Shown one piece after another: positions 15,168-23,305 of a DNA stretch of 64,000 bases. A program made the translations under genes and the position numbers. Under the pieces are notes generated by a model. That model was not told the DNA's origin. It made no database searches and was given only the letters and a program-made list of their open reading frames with translations. Numbering within the stretch: position 1 is the first letter of the stretch; each line of letters starts with the position of its first letter. Source of the DNA: Perspicuibacillus lycopersici (lineage in GTDB: Bacteria > Bacillota > Bacilli > Bacillales > Caldibacillaceae); assembly GCF_025660475.1 (NCBI RefSeq), contig NZ_JAOUSF010000006.1:62001-126000 (forward strand), in the 5' to 3' direction.

Positions 15168-16643
15168 GTGAAAGGTAAATATCCAGATGATTCTTGGGGT
15201 TTACATACAGATTTATATCAAATAAATATGGTGGAATCCTATTGGGAAGATGGAATTCATGATAAGAAAGCGGTATTTGAAGCATATTTTCGTACCCAAC
15301 CATTTGGGCATGGATATGCTGTGTTTGCTGGACTAGAAAAAATTGTGGATTATTTAAATAATTTTCGGTTTTCGGATAGTGATATACAATATTTACGCGA
15401 AGAGTTAGGGTACAAGGAGGATTTTTTACATTACTTACAAAATGTTCGTTTTACCGGTAATGTTCGTTCCGTAGTGGAAGGGGAAATTGTCTTTGGAAAT
15501 GAACCGCTTCTCCGAATTGAAGCACCACTTGCTGAAGCCCAATTAGTGGAAACGGCAATATTGAATATTATCAATTATCAAACATTGATAGCGACAAAGG
15601 CGTCTAGAATTATGCAAGTCGTTGGTGATGGAGAAGTAGCCATGGAATTTGGAACAAGAAGAGCGCATGAATTTGATGCGGCAATTTGGGGTACAAGAGC
15701 TGCCTATATTGGCGGATTTAGCTCAACTTCAAATGTACGTGCTGGAAAATTATTTGGTATTCCGGTTTCGGGTACACATGCCCATGCAATGGTTCAGGCA
15801 TATCATGATGAGTATACAGCATTTCATAAATATGCGCGCCGCCATAAGGATTGTGTATTTCTCGTAGATACTTATGATACATTACGCTCAGGAATTCCAA
15901 ATGCTATTCGTGTTGCGAAAGAGCTTGGGGACCAAATTAACTTTATTGGAATTCGCTTAGATAGCGGAGATTTAGCTTACTTGTCGAAAAAAGCAAGGGA
16001 AATGCTAGATGAGGCGGGTTTCCCAAATGCGAAAATCATTGCATCCAATGACCTCGATGAACATACGATTATGAACGTTAAAGCACAAGGGGCAAAAATT
16101 GACTCATGGGGAATTGGAACGAAGTTGATTACAGCATATGAGCAGCCGGCATTAGGTGCTGTATACAAATTAGTTTCAATAGAAGAAAATGGAAAAATGA
16201 TTGATACGATAAAAATAAGTAGCAATCCCGAAAAAGTAACGACTCCAGGTCTTAAAAAGGTTTATCGGATTATTAACAGACAAAATGGGAAATCCGAAGG
16301 AGACGTAATTGCACTTGAGTGGGAAAATATAAAAGAAGAGAGTCCACTAAAAATGTTCCATCCTGTACATACTTATATCAGTAAGTATGTCACGAATTTT
16401 GATGCGGTTGAATTACATCGGGATATTTTTGTAGATGGAAAACAAGTGTATGAAATGCCACATTTAAAACAAATTCAAAATTACACAAAGGAAACACTCG
16501 ATTTATTATGGGATGCGTACAAACGAATTTTAAATCCTAGCCATTACCCTGTCGATTTAAGCCAGGCATGCTGGGATAATAAAATGGCGAATATTGATAT
16601 GGTAAGTAAAAAGGTAATGGATTTTTCAAACGGATTACAATAA
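15168..16643 (+). CDS. pncB: Nicotinate phosphoribosyltransferase
   Basis: A 491-residue enzyme that joins nicotinate to PRPP, giving nicotinate mononucleotide for NAD salvage. LHTDLYQINMVESYW (about 13-27) is the family's N-terminal signature. MEFGTRRAHEFDAAIWGTRA and SGTHAHAMVQAY hold the catalytic His region, and FIGIRLDSGDLAYLSKKARE the PRPP-binding part. The true start is GTG at 15168 after TTGGAGGTATTTTTC. The frame is open further upstream to 15036, but that part covers the adhB terminator and the promoter. It is a single gene, closed by a long hairpin. Confidence 0.94.
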   Translation: MKGKYPDDSWGLHTDLYQINMVESYWEDGIHDKKAVFEAYFRTQPFGHGYAVFAGLEKIVDYLNNFRFSDSDIQYLREELGYKEDFLHYLQNVRFTGNVRSVVEGEIVFGNEPLLRIEAPLAEAQLVETAILNIINYQTLIATKASRIMQVVGDGEVAMEFGTRRAHEFDAAIWGTRAAYIGGFSSTSNVRAGKLFGIPVSGTHAHAMVQAYHDEYTAFHKYARRHKDCVFLVDTYDTLRSGIPNAIRVAKELGDQINFIGIRLDSGDLAYLSKKAREMLDEAGFPNAKIIASNDLDEHTIMNVKAQGAKIDSWGIGTKLITAYEQPALGAVYKLVSIEENGKMIDTIKISSNPEKVTTPGLKKVYRIINRQNGKSEGDVIALEWENIKEESPLKMFHPVHTYISKYVTNFDAVELHRDIFVDGKQVYEMPHLKQIQNYTKETLDLLWDAYKRILNPSHYPVDLSQACWDNKMANIDMVSKKVMDFSNGLQ

Positions 16644-16648
16644 ATAGT

Positions 16649-16732
16649 AAAGAGGGACGGTTAAATGAACAGAACCCATTGGTTAGTTATGCTAAAACAA
16701 CGGGATATAGTTCAAAGCTGTCCCTCTTTCCG
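16649..16732. terminator. Bidirectional terminator, pncB / LysM-CAP gene
   Basis: AAAGAGGGAC at 16649-16658 pairs with GTCCCTCTTT at 16720-16729 as the base of a long hairpin between two convergent genes. Confidence 0.65.
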
Positions 16733-16752
16733 TTGAATATGAGGTTATCGTG

Positions 16753-17358
16753 TTATTTATCGATAAACATTTCTGTCCAGTAATGTCGACCAGAACCACC
16801 TGCGGCATAGCCAACTCCAATTTCAGTAAATTGGGTGCTTAATATATTTGCACGATGCCCGGGGCTATTCATCCATGCTTGCACAACAGCAGCCGGGGTT
16901 GTTTGTCCTTGTGCAATATTTTCACCAGCTGTTCGGTAGTTAATTCCAAAGTTTTTCATCATATCAAATGGACTTCCGTACGTTGGAGATGTATGGGAGA
17001 AATAGCCACGATCGCGCATATCCATACTTTTATATCTTGCCACCCTAGATAATTCCCAATTATGCGTTAAGGCAGTCAGTCCTGCTTTTGCTCTTTCTTG
17101 ATTAACAAGGGTGACTACCTGTGCCTCGAAATTTTTCTCACTTATTGCAGGAATCGTGAGTTTTTGATTAGGATAAATTAACGCAGGGTTTTTAATTTGT
17201 GGGTTTGCCTGGATTAATTCGCTTAATCCCACTTGAAAGCGAACAGCTATTTTCCACATACTATCGCCAGGCTGTACCGTATAGGTTGTATTTTGTCCAA
17301 ATGCAAAACTAGGGAATATCATCACAAAAACAGACAATAGAATAAGTAGCTTCTTCAT
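16753..17358 (-). CDS. Secreted LysM-CAP domain protein (SafA/YkwD-like)
   Basis: A 201-residue exported protein. The signal peptide is MKKLLILLSVFVMIFPSFAFG. A LysM domain (about 24-68: TYTVQPGDSMWKIAVRFQVG, then ELIQANPQIKN and YPNQKLTIP) binds peptidoglycan. The C-terminal CAP/SCP domain carries NQERAKAGL, SRVARYKSMDM, FSHTSPTYGSPFDMM, GENIAQGQ and MNSPGHRANIL. The start was set at 17358, after GAGGAGGTGAGGTTC; the longer frame to 17496 is not supported. Related Bacillus proteins lie in the spore envelope or the cell wall. This one stands alone, so vegetative and spore roles are both possible. Confidence 0.88.
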   Translation of the reverse strand: MKKLLILLSVFVMIFPSFAFGQNTTYTVQPGDSMWKIAVRFQVGLSELIQANPQIKNPALIYPNQKLTIPAISEKNFEAQVVTLVNQERAKAGLTALTHNWELSRVARYKSMDMRDRGYFSHTSPTYGSPFDMMKNFGINYRTAGENIAQGQTTPAAVVQAWMNSPGHRANILSTQFTEIGVGYAAGGSGRHYWTEMFIDK

Positions 17359-17607
17359 GAACCTCACCTCCTCGGAATTACTGTCTCCAACCACTAATTC
17401 CTTATACCGGATATTAAGACGCAATAAATGTAAAAAATCGGAAGCTAAAGTGTAATATTCAAAAAAAATAAAACGTTTTGTTGTAACCCCTTTCATTTAG
17501 ACAAGAAATCAGCTATACTATAAATGTGAACGTTTAGTGAACGAAAATTGACGAATATTTGAACGATAGTATCATTGTGTGAATAAAATGTAGCGGAGGG
17601 GTTTCCA

Positions 17608-17808
17608 ATGGGAAAAATTTTAAGTGGCTTTTATTTACTAGCCGGTATTCTATGTACGGTTTGTATTTTCACATCGTTTTTTAATGGTTTTTATGTATTA
17701 TCATCCTGGCTTCTCGTAGCTGCATTGATTAACTTTAGTCTTTATCGAGTTGTTTGGAACAGTGTCAGAAAGGAAAACGAACAAAAACATGAAACGATAC
17801 GGGCATAA
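17608..17808 (+). CDS. Small two-TM membrane protein
   Basis: A 66-residue protein with two hydrophobic segments (about 4-26 and 30-50) and a charged C-terminus (RKENEQKHETIRA). GCGGAGGGGTTTCC precedes the ATG. TTGACG at 17548 and TATCAT at 17570 could be its promoter, and a strong terminator follows. It thus looks like a real one-gene unit. No family is recognised. Confidence 0.65.
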   Translation: MGKILSGFYLLAGILCTVCIFTSFFNGFYVLSSWLLVAALINFSLYRVVWNSVRKENEQKHETIRA

Positions 17809-17830
17809 ATCAATAGCGCAAAATACATTA

Positions 17831-17878
17831 TTCACTTATCGGTGAGTTTACGAAAACCTTCGATAAGTGAATTTTTTT
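17831..17878 (+). terminator. Terminator after the small membrane protein gene
   Basis: TTCACTTATCG pairs with CGATAAGTGAA around an 19-base loop and is followed by seven T residues. Confidence 0.8.
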
Positions 17879-18326
17879 GTTGTTATTTTGTGAGTTAAAT
17901 GAAGGACCCTGATTAGACTGAATATATAACTAGACCTATGTGGAACATCAGTATATATTTCATCTCTAGCCCAATCTAATACGTTAGTGCTATATGTATT
18001 TCCATTCTATACCTCTATAGTTGAACTGCTGTAATTTTATGTTATAATATATCCTGTCAAAAATAAAAATGAACTGTAGCATTCGCCACAATGAAAAGCA
18101 TCTTAAACTGATTCTAATAAAGGGTCGGTTTTCTTTCGTTTCAAAAAGTAGTCACCAATATTTAACAAAAGATTTCCAAACGAAATGGTTATAAACAACA
18201 CTACAATTGTGGTAAAATGGTAATCGTGCAATCTAAAAAATGATAATAACTGAAACTATGTGGGGATATAAGACTCCCTACTTTAACCAAAAATAAACAA
18301 AAAGTAATTGATAAGGAGAGTTTTGA
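17879..18326. other. Long AT-rich region ahead of trhO
   Basis: About 450 bases without an open frame that looks coding. TTGAAC at 18021 and TATAAT at 18043 (16-base spacer) form a likely promoter about 280 bases before trhO, which would give a long untranslated leader. No riboswitch class was recognised in it. Confidence 0.4.
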
Positions 18327-19283
18327 ATGGACTACAGAGTATTACTCTATTATAAATATGTTCCTATTGAAGATCCCGAAACATTAACAAAAGAACATTT
18401 AAAGTTCTGTAAAGAATTAGGTTTAAAAGGCCGTATTCATATTGGAGCAGAAGGAATAAACGGAACTGTTTCCGGAACTGTTGAACAAACAGATGCGTAT
18501 ATGGCGGCAATGAGAGAACACCCACTTTTCTCTGATATGGTATTTAAAATTGATGAAGCAGAAGGTCATGCCTTCAAAAAAATGCATGTACGTCATCGTA
18601 AACAAATTGTAAACTTAAGCTTAGAAGAAGACGTCAATCCAAATGAGCTAACTGGTAATTATTTAGAGCCAAAAGAGTTTTTTGAAAAAATGCAAGATCA
18701 CAATACTATTGTCATTGATGTACGTAATGATTATGAGTATGATCTTGGTCATTTCCGGGGTGCTGTTCGACCGGATGTGAAAACATTCCGTGATACACCA
18801 GAATGGTTCCGCAAAAACAAAGATAAATTTGAAGGTAAAACAATTTTAACCTACTGTACTGGCGGTATTCGTTGTGAAAAATTCTCTGGCTGGTTGAAGA
18901 GAGAAGGATTTGAAGATGTCCATCAATTACATGGTGGGATTGTTACGTATGGTAAAGATCCAGAGGTAAAAGGTCAACTTTGGGATGGGAAATGCTATGT
19001 ATTTGACGAAAGAATTAGTGTTCCAGTAAACCAAGTAGAACATGTCATTGTAGCAAGAGACTACTTTGATGGTCAACCTTGTGAACGCTATGTAAACTGT
19101 GCAAACCCAGAATGTAATAAACAAATTATTTGTTCTGAAGAAAATGAACATAAATATTTACGGGGCTGTACACATGAATGCCGTGTGCATCCGCGCAATC
19201 TATATGTAAAAGAACATGGATTAACAGAAGCGCAAATAAAAGAACGATTAGCTGCGATTGGCGAAGAGCTTGTGCACGCGTAA
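18327..19283 (+). CDS. trhO: tRNA uridine 34 hydroxylase (rhodanese domain, UPF0176)
   Basis: A 318-residue protein with an N-terminal acylphosphatase-like domain ([31 protein letters not shown] at about 37-52), a central rhodanese domain ([19 protein letters not shown]; active-site loop [16 protein letters not shown] with the catalytic Cys) and a C-terminal Cys-rich tail ([29 protein letters not shown]) that probably binds zinc. This is the TrhO/YceA arrangement. TrhO catalyses oxygen-dependent formation of 5-hydroxyuridine at tRNA position 34, and the Bacillus homologue YbfQ has the same role. The start follows AAGGAGAGTTTTGA. Confidence 0.92.
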   Translation: MDYRVLLYYKYVPIEDPETLTKEHLKFCKELGLKGRIHIGAEGINGTVSGTVEQTDAYMAAMREHPLFSDMVFKIDEAEGHAFKKMHVRHRKQIVNLSLEEDVNPNELTGNYLEPKEFFEKMQDHNTIVIDVRNDYEYDLGHFRGAVRPDVKTFRDTPEWFRKNKDKFEGKTILTYCTGGIRCEKFSGWLKREGFEDVHQLHGGIVTYGKDPEVKGQLWDGKCYVFDERISVPVNQVEHVIVARDYFDGQPCERYVNCANPECNKQIICSEENEHKYLRGCTHECRVHPRNLYVKEHGLTEAQIKERLAAIGEELVHA

Positions 19284-19291
19284 TTGCTAAT

Positions 19292-19326
19292 AAAAAATAC
19301 TCCGATAGTTTCGGAGTATTTTTTTG
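19292..19326 (+). terminator. Terminator after trhO
   Basis: AAATACTCCGA pairs with TCGGAGTATTT and runs into a T-tract. Confidence 0.85.
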
Positions 19327-19434
19327 TACAAAGAAAATCCACTATATAAGGTTGGTAATCGTCTACTATCGATTAGAATGAAAACATGAAGATTACAGCT
19401 ATCAGTCCGCTAGTCTAGCAAGAGGGAAAGCTTG

Positions 19435-20115
19435 TTAACCAACAATGAGAGGAATCAGGATTGATCCAAATACTGCACTGAAAATCATGGCAGCTGAACT
19501 AATCGAACCGGTTGCCTGATCATATTCAAAAGCCTTTGCCGTTCCGATGGCGTGGGCAGCATTTCCGAAAGCCATACCCTTGCCGAGAAAGGTTTGAAAG
19601 CGGCAAAGTTTAATTAATGTCGGACCAAGTAAAACACCCGAAAAACCGGCTATCATAACAAATACTGCTGTTAATGCGGAAACCCCACCTAATTGCTCCG
19701 TAATTTTTAAGGCAATTGGAGTAGTGACATTTTTGGAAACGACAGAAGGGACCATCTCTTTTGAAATATGAAGAAGATACGTAAAGAAAATTCCTGTCCC
19801 TACACTTACCAATATACCGGTTAGCATTCCAGAAAGAATAGGTAGCAAATACTTTTTTAAAACATCCTTTTGTTTATATAAAGGGTAAGCAAGTGCAACG
19901 ACTGTGGGGCTTAAAAAGTTATTAATCCATTCTCCACCTTCCATATAGGTGTCATATGGAAGGTTAAACGACACCAGAATGACTATAATTAGAACGGTAC
20001 ATAATATAGTTGGGTTAAAAATGGCAATCGGATACCGTTGATATAATTTGTTAATCGGTAAATATAGGAGGATAGTTAGTAATATCATCAAAAGTACAAT
20101 ATTTGTGTGTGTCAT
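19435..20115 (-). CDS. cidB: LrgB/CidB-family membrane protein
   Basis: A 226-residue membrane protein with about seven segments. NNFLSPTVVALAYPLYKQ (about 65-82), SVVSKNVTTPIALKITEQLG and the glycine-rich AFGNAAHAIGTAKAFEYDQA are the LrgB family motifs. The family acts with LrgA/CidA; in B. subtilis the LrgAB (PftAB) pair carries pyruvate, and in Staphylococcus it modulates autolysis. Its ATG overlaps the stop of the cidA-like gene by four bases. No regulator of the LytTR or CidR type lies beside it. Confidence 0.87.
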   Translation of the reverse strand: MTHTNIVLLMILLTILLYLPINKLYQRYPIAIFNPTILCTVLIIVILVSFNLPYDTYMEGGEWINNFLSPTVVALAYPLYKQKDVLKKYLLPILSGMLTGILVSVGTGIFFTYLLHISKEMVPSVVSKNVTTPIALKITEQLGGVSALTAVFVMIAGFSGVLLGPTLIKLCRFQTFLGKGMAFGNAAHAIGTAKAFEYDQATGSISSAAMIFSAVFGSILIPLIVG

Positions 20116-20495
20116 GCTGAGTATTTCTCCTTTTCTTTTTCCACAACCTTTTTTCCGAGTTTATCACTGACAAATCCAGAGGCAATCATAACTAAGCAAG
20201 TGCTTATCACTAAAGCTGCAATTAGTAAAAGTCCTTTTCCAGTGAATAAATCAAGGTAGTTCATCACCCCTACAGTTGCTGGAATAAAGAATAATGCCAT
20301 GTAGGTTAACAAAAAATTAGCACCTGTATGAATCCATTTTTCAGGAATTACTTTACAGGACAATAAAAGAAAAAGTAGAAGTAGTCCAACAATACTCCCA
20401 GGGATTGGGAGTTTTAAAAGGGATTGAACCCATTCTCCTAATATACTAATCAAGTAAATAAAAGCTACTTGTGTAATAATTTTTAAGACCTTCAT
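20112..20495 (-). CDS. cidA: CidA/LrgA-family holin-like protein
   Basis: A 127-residue protein with four membrane segments. LPIPGSIVGLLLLFLLLSCK (about 29-48) and FIPATVGVMNYLDLFTGKG are the CidA/LrgA signatures. The C-terminus is charged. TAAGGAGATGTATAT precedes the ATG. With the overlapping LrgB gene it forms a holin-like or pyruvate-transport pair. CidA versus LrgA cannot be settled without a CidR or LytSR neighbour. Confidence 0.85.
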   Translation of the reverse strand: MKVLKIITQVAFIYLISILGEWVQSLLKLPIPGSIVGLLLLFLLLSCKVIPEKWIHTGANFLLTYMALFFIPATVGVMNYLDLFTGKGLLLIAALVISTCLVMIASGFVSDKLGKKVVEKEKEKYSA

Positions 20496-20838
20496 ATATA
20501 CATCTCCTTAAAAAAGGTGTATCCGGTAATACGTTCATTTCATACTAACTCATTCTACACCTGAACCCAACTTGCTACAATACCATTGCTTCATTCATAC
20601 CAATATAATATTTTCTACTAGTGGTAATTATTAGATGTAATTGGAAAAATCATCGAGAAAATGATAATCACTGTAAATAGTGTTAATACTTTTCCTCATT
20701 AAAGAATACAATACATTTAACTACTTAACGCAGATAAATTTTTTTAAGATAATAAAAAATAGTCCAATACGGGTTGTTTCTTAAATGCTTCATGTTAATA
20801 TAGGTATATTAAAAAAATGTAAGCAAGGAGTTTTTTCT
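20496..20838. other. Intergenic region between cidAB and the NSS symporter
   Basis: An AT-rich divergent control region. ATGATAATCACTG near 20668 resembles part of a Fur box but is too weak to call. No hairpin or clear promoter stands out. Confidence 0.3.
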
Positions 20839-22197
20839 GTGAATCAATCAGAACAATGGTCATCAAGAATTGGCTTTATTTTAGCATCCGCAGGATCTGC
20901 AATTGGATTGGGTGCTATTTGGAAATTCCCGTATGTTGCAGGAATAAGTGGTGGCGGGGCCTTTTTCTTTATTTTTTTATTATTTACCCTTATTTTAGGT
21001 CTTCCCTTATTATTAGCAGAATTTGCGATTGGAAGAAGTACGCAAAAGGATGCAATTGAATCTTACAAAGCAATTGCGCCAAATACGAAGTGGCATTTTG
21101 TTGGATATTTAGGATTAGTGACAAGCTTTATTTTACTGTCTTTTTATAGTGTTATTGGTGGTTGGATTATCGCATATATTTTTAGAACAATTACTGGTCA
21201 ACTAAATGGAATTAGCGCTGAGCAATATGGAATCGTATTTGCTGAAACTATTTCCAATCCTGGGATCAGTATTAGTGTCCATTTTCTCTTCATGCTATTA
21301 ACAGTAGTTGTCGTAGCAAAAGGGGTACAAAATGGAATTGAGAAAGCAAATTATATTATGATGCCTGCACTTTTTATTATTTTTATTTTATTAATCATTC
21401 GTTCACTTACGTTATCTCATGCAAGTGAAGGAATTTCGTTTTTATTTTTCCCAGACTTTTCGAAGCTTAATAGTGAAGCAGTATTAGCAGCGCTCGGCCA
21501 GTCTTTTTTTACATTAAGTGTTGGAGCATCTACGATGGTAACCTATAGCTCTTATGTGAAAAAATCGGAAAATTTACCACGTTCTGCTTTGTCCATTGTC
21601 ATGATGAATATTTTTGTAGTTGTTTTGGCAGGATTAGCTATTTTTCCGGCAGTCTTTTCCTTCGGATTGCAACCAGATGCTGGGCCGGTATTGTTATTCC
21701 AAGTTTTGCCAAACGTATTTAGTCACATGCCATTCGGCATTCTATTCTTCTTAGCATTTTTAGTATTATTCTTATTTGCTGCATTAACTTCTTCCTTCTC
21801 GATGCTGGAGATTATTGTAGCCGTCATTTCTAAAGGTGATAAATCATTACGAAAGAAATGGTCTTGGATTATTGGATTTATTATTTTCTTAATGGGTATT
21901 CCTTCCGCTTTATCATATGGACCTTGGAGTGATATTACTATTTTAGGAAAATCAATTTTTGATGCAGCGGATTTCTTAGTAAGCAATATGCTATTACCAT
22001 TAGGGGCATTGTTGATTGCAATCTTTGTCCCATATAAAATGAAGAAGTCTGTTTTAATGGAAGAAATGCAGCACGGTGGCGGATTTGCAAAAGGATTATT
22101 TAATATGTGGTATTTCGCGCTTAAGTATATCGCGCCAATTGCGATTATTTTCGTTCTATTGGATGTATTAGGAGTTTGGGACCTGTTATTTGGATAA
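20839..22197 (+). CDS. Sodium-dependent transporter, NSS family
   Basis: A 452-residue neurotransmitter:sodium symporter-type protein with about 11-12 membrane segments, the LeuT fold. The N-terminal [20 protein letters not shown] and [17 protein letters not shown] hold the unwound TM1 and sodium sites, and [20 protein letters not shown] the TM6 region. Substrates of bacterial members are usually amino acids; this one cannot be specified. GTG at 20839 follows AAGCAAGGAGTTTTTTCT and is preferred to the upstream in-frame ATG at 20785, which has no ribosome site. Confidence 0.88.
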   Translation: MNQSEQWSSRIGFILASAGSAIGLGAIWKFPYVAGISGGGAFFFIFLLFTLILGLPLLLAEFAIGRSTQKDAIESYKAIAPNTKWHFVGYLGLVTSFILLSFYSVIGGWIIAYIFRTITGQLNGISAEQYGIVFAETISNPGISISVHFLFMLLTVVVVAKGVQNGIEKANYIMMPALFIIFILLIIRSLTLSHASEGISFLFFPDFSKLNSEAVLAALGQSFFTLSVGASTMVTYSSYVKKSENLPRSALSIVMMNIFVVVLAGLAIFPAVFSFGLQPDAGPVLLFQVLPNVFSHMPFGILFFLAFLVLFLFAALTSSFSMLEIIVAVISKGDKSLRKKWSWIIGFIIFLMGIPSALSYGPWSDITILGKSIFDAADFLVSNMLLPLGALLIAIFVPYKMKKSVLMEEMQHGGGFAKGLFNMWYFALKYIAPIAIIFVLLDVLGVWDLLFG

Positions 22198-22247
22198 GTA
22201 GAGAACTAATAGGCTTCGACAAAACAGGTGCTTATTTTCTAATAATC

Positions 22248-22271
22248 AGTTAAACAAACGTTTGTTTAACT
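22248..22271. promoter_or_regulatory. Perfect 24-bp palindrome, orphan TetR-type operator candidate
   Basis: The arms are AGTTAAACAAAC (22248-22259) and its exact complement (22260-22271), with no mismatch. The inner AAACAAACGTTTGTTT resembles operators of TetR-family repressors. It lies 50 bases after the NSS gene. No gene begins downstream on the plus strand before the terminator at 22351, and no TetR gene adjoins it. Confidence 0.6.
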
Positions 22272-22350
22272 TGGCAGTAATTGTTGATAGTCTCTTATTT
22301 ACCAAAAAGAGGAAAAACAATATTCGACAAAAATATATGAAAATAATACA

Positions 22351-22388
22351 AAAAAGGAACGCTGCAAAAATGCAACGTTCCTTTTTTA
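22351..22388. terminator. Bidirectional terminator, qoxD / NSS symporter side
   Basis: AAAAAGGAACGCTGCA pairs with TGCAACGTTCCTTTTT (one bulge), with A and T runs on both sides between two convergent units. Confidence 0.85.
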
Positions 22389-22396
22389 TACAGCTA

Positions 22397-22699
22397 TTAA
22401 TGAATGGAATGTCCTGCAGTTACTACCCAGATAGAACCGATGACAATTACGACAGCCATAAAGATCGCATATACCGTATGGATAATTTTTGAATAATTAT
22501 CTTTTCCTTCATTTAAGTGCATAAACATTATTAATTGTAATCCAGCTTGTAGAACCGCTAATCCACCGATTACAAACATTATCGTTGTTTTTGGCAAGTC
22601 TGTTTTCAATGCCACTAGCAAAGCAACAACGGTAAAGGTAATAGATAATAAAAATCCAACGATATGACTAATGGGGAAGCCTTTTTCTTGGTTACTCAT
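22397..22699 (-). CDS. qoxD: Cytochrome aa3 quinol oxidase subunit IV
   Basis: A 100-residue protein with three membrane segments (about 12-33, 40-61, 72-94). GFLLSITFTVVALLVALKT and FVIGGLAVLQAGLQLIMFMH are typical of subunit IV. It helps assembly of the terminal quinol oxidase. It is the last gene of qoxABCD, three bases after qoxC, and is followed by a strong terminator. Confidence 0.92.
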   Translation of the reverse strand: MSNQEKGFPISHIVGFLLSITFTVVALLVALKTDLPKTTIMFVIGGLAVLQAGLQLIMFMHLNEGKDNYSKIIHTVYAIFMAVVIVIGSIWVVTAGHSIH

Positions 22700-22702
22700 T
22701 GA

Positions 22703-23305
22703 TTACAACACCCCCGCTAAATAAACAAATGTAAAGATGAAAATCCAAATTACATCAAGGAAATGCCAATACAATGACCAAATATGCATTTTTCCTGCAG
22801 TCGTTGGGTTAATTCCCTTTGTTAATAATTGAATAATAATGAGAATCGCCCAACCAGTACCTAATGTAACGTGGGCACCGTGTGTACCGAGTAGCACAAA
22901 TAAACTCGACAGGAATGCACTAGTTTGCATTGTAGCTCCCTCATGGTAATAATGCATAAACTCATTTATTTCCATTGATAAAAAGCCAAGACCAAATAGT
23001 AAAGTAATAACAAGCCAAATAATTAGACCGCGTCGGTTTCCTCTGCGCATTTCAAAGATGACAATTCCAGCGGTGAAACTACTTGTTAATAATAATAAGG
23101 TTTGAATAATAACATCTTTAATCTCAAAAATCTCTGAACCTGCTGGTCCGCCAGCAGTACGATCTTTTAGCACACCGAATACAGAGAATAATGTGGCGAA
23201 CAAAATAATTTCTGCAGCTAGGAAAACCCAGAAGCCTAAAATATTTAATTTACTTTGTTCAGACTGGTATTCAATAGGTGCTGAAGTATTTATTTTGCCT
23301 TCCAT
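22703..23305 (-). CDS. qoxC: Cytochrome aa3 quinol oxidase subunit III
   Basis: A 200-residue membrane protein with five segments. LGFWVFLAAEIILFATLFSV (about 23-42), FLSMEINEFMHYYHEGAT, LGTHGAHVTLG and IWSLYWHFLDVIWIFIFTFV are conserved in subunit III. The start follows GGAGAGGTGAATCTAA and overlaps the end of qoxB by 16 bases. Confidence 0.95.
   Translation of the reverse strand: MEGKINTSAPIEYQSEQSKLNILGFWVFLAAEIILFATLFSVFGVLKDRTAGGPAGSEIFEIKDVIIQTLLLLTSSFTAGIVIFEMRRGNRRGLIIWLVITLLFGLGFLSMEINEFMHYYHEGATMQTSAFLSSLFVLLGTHGAHVTLGTGWAILIIIQLLTKGINPTTAGKMHIWSLYWHFLDVIWIFIFTFVYLAGVL

Noticed and set aside
20655..20680. Possible Fur box before the NSS symporter
   Set aside because: Only about half of the consensus is matched and symmetry is poor.
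22262..22492. 76-residue plus-strand frame starting inside the 24-bp palindrome
   Set aside because: It runs through the terminator hairpin at 22351-22388 into antisense qoxD and has no good ribosome site.
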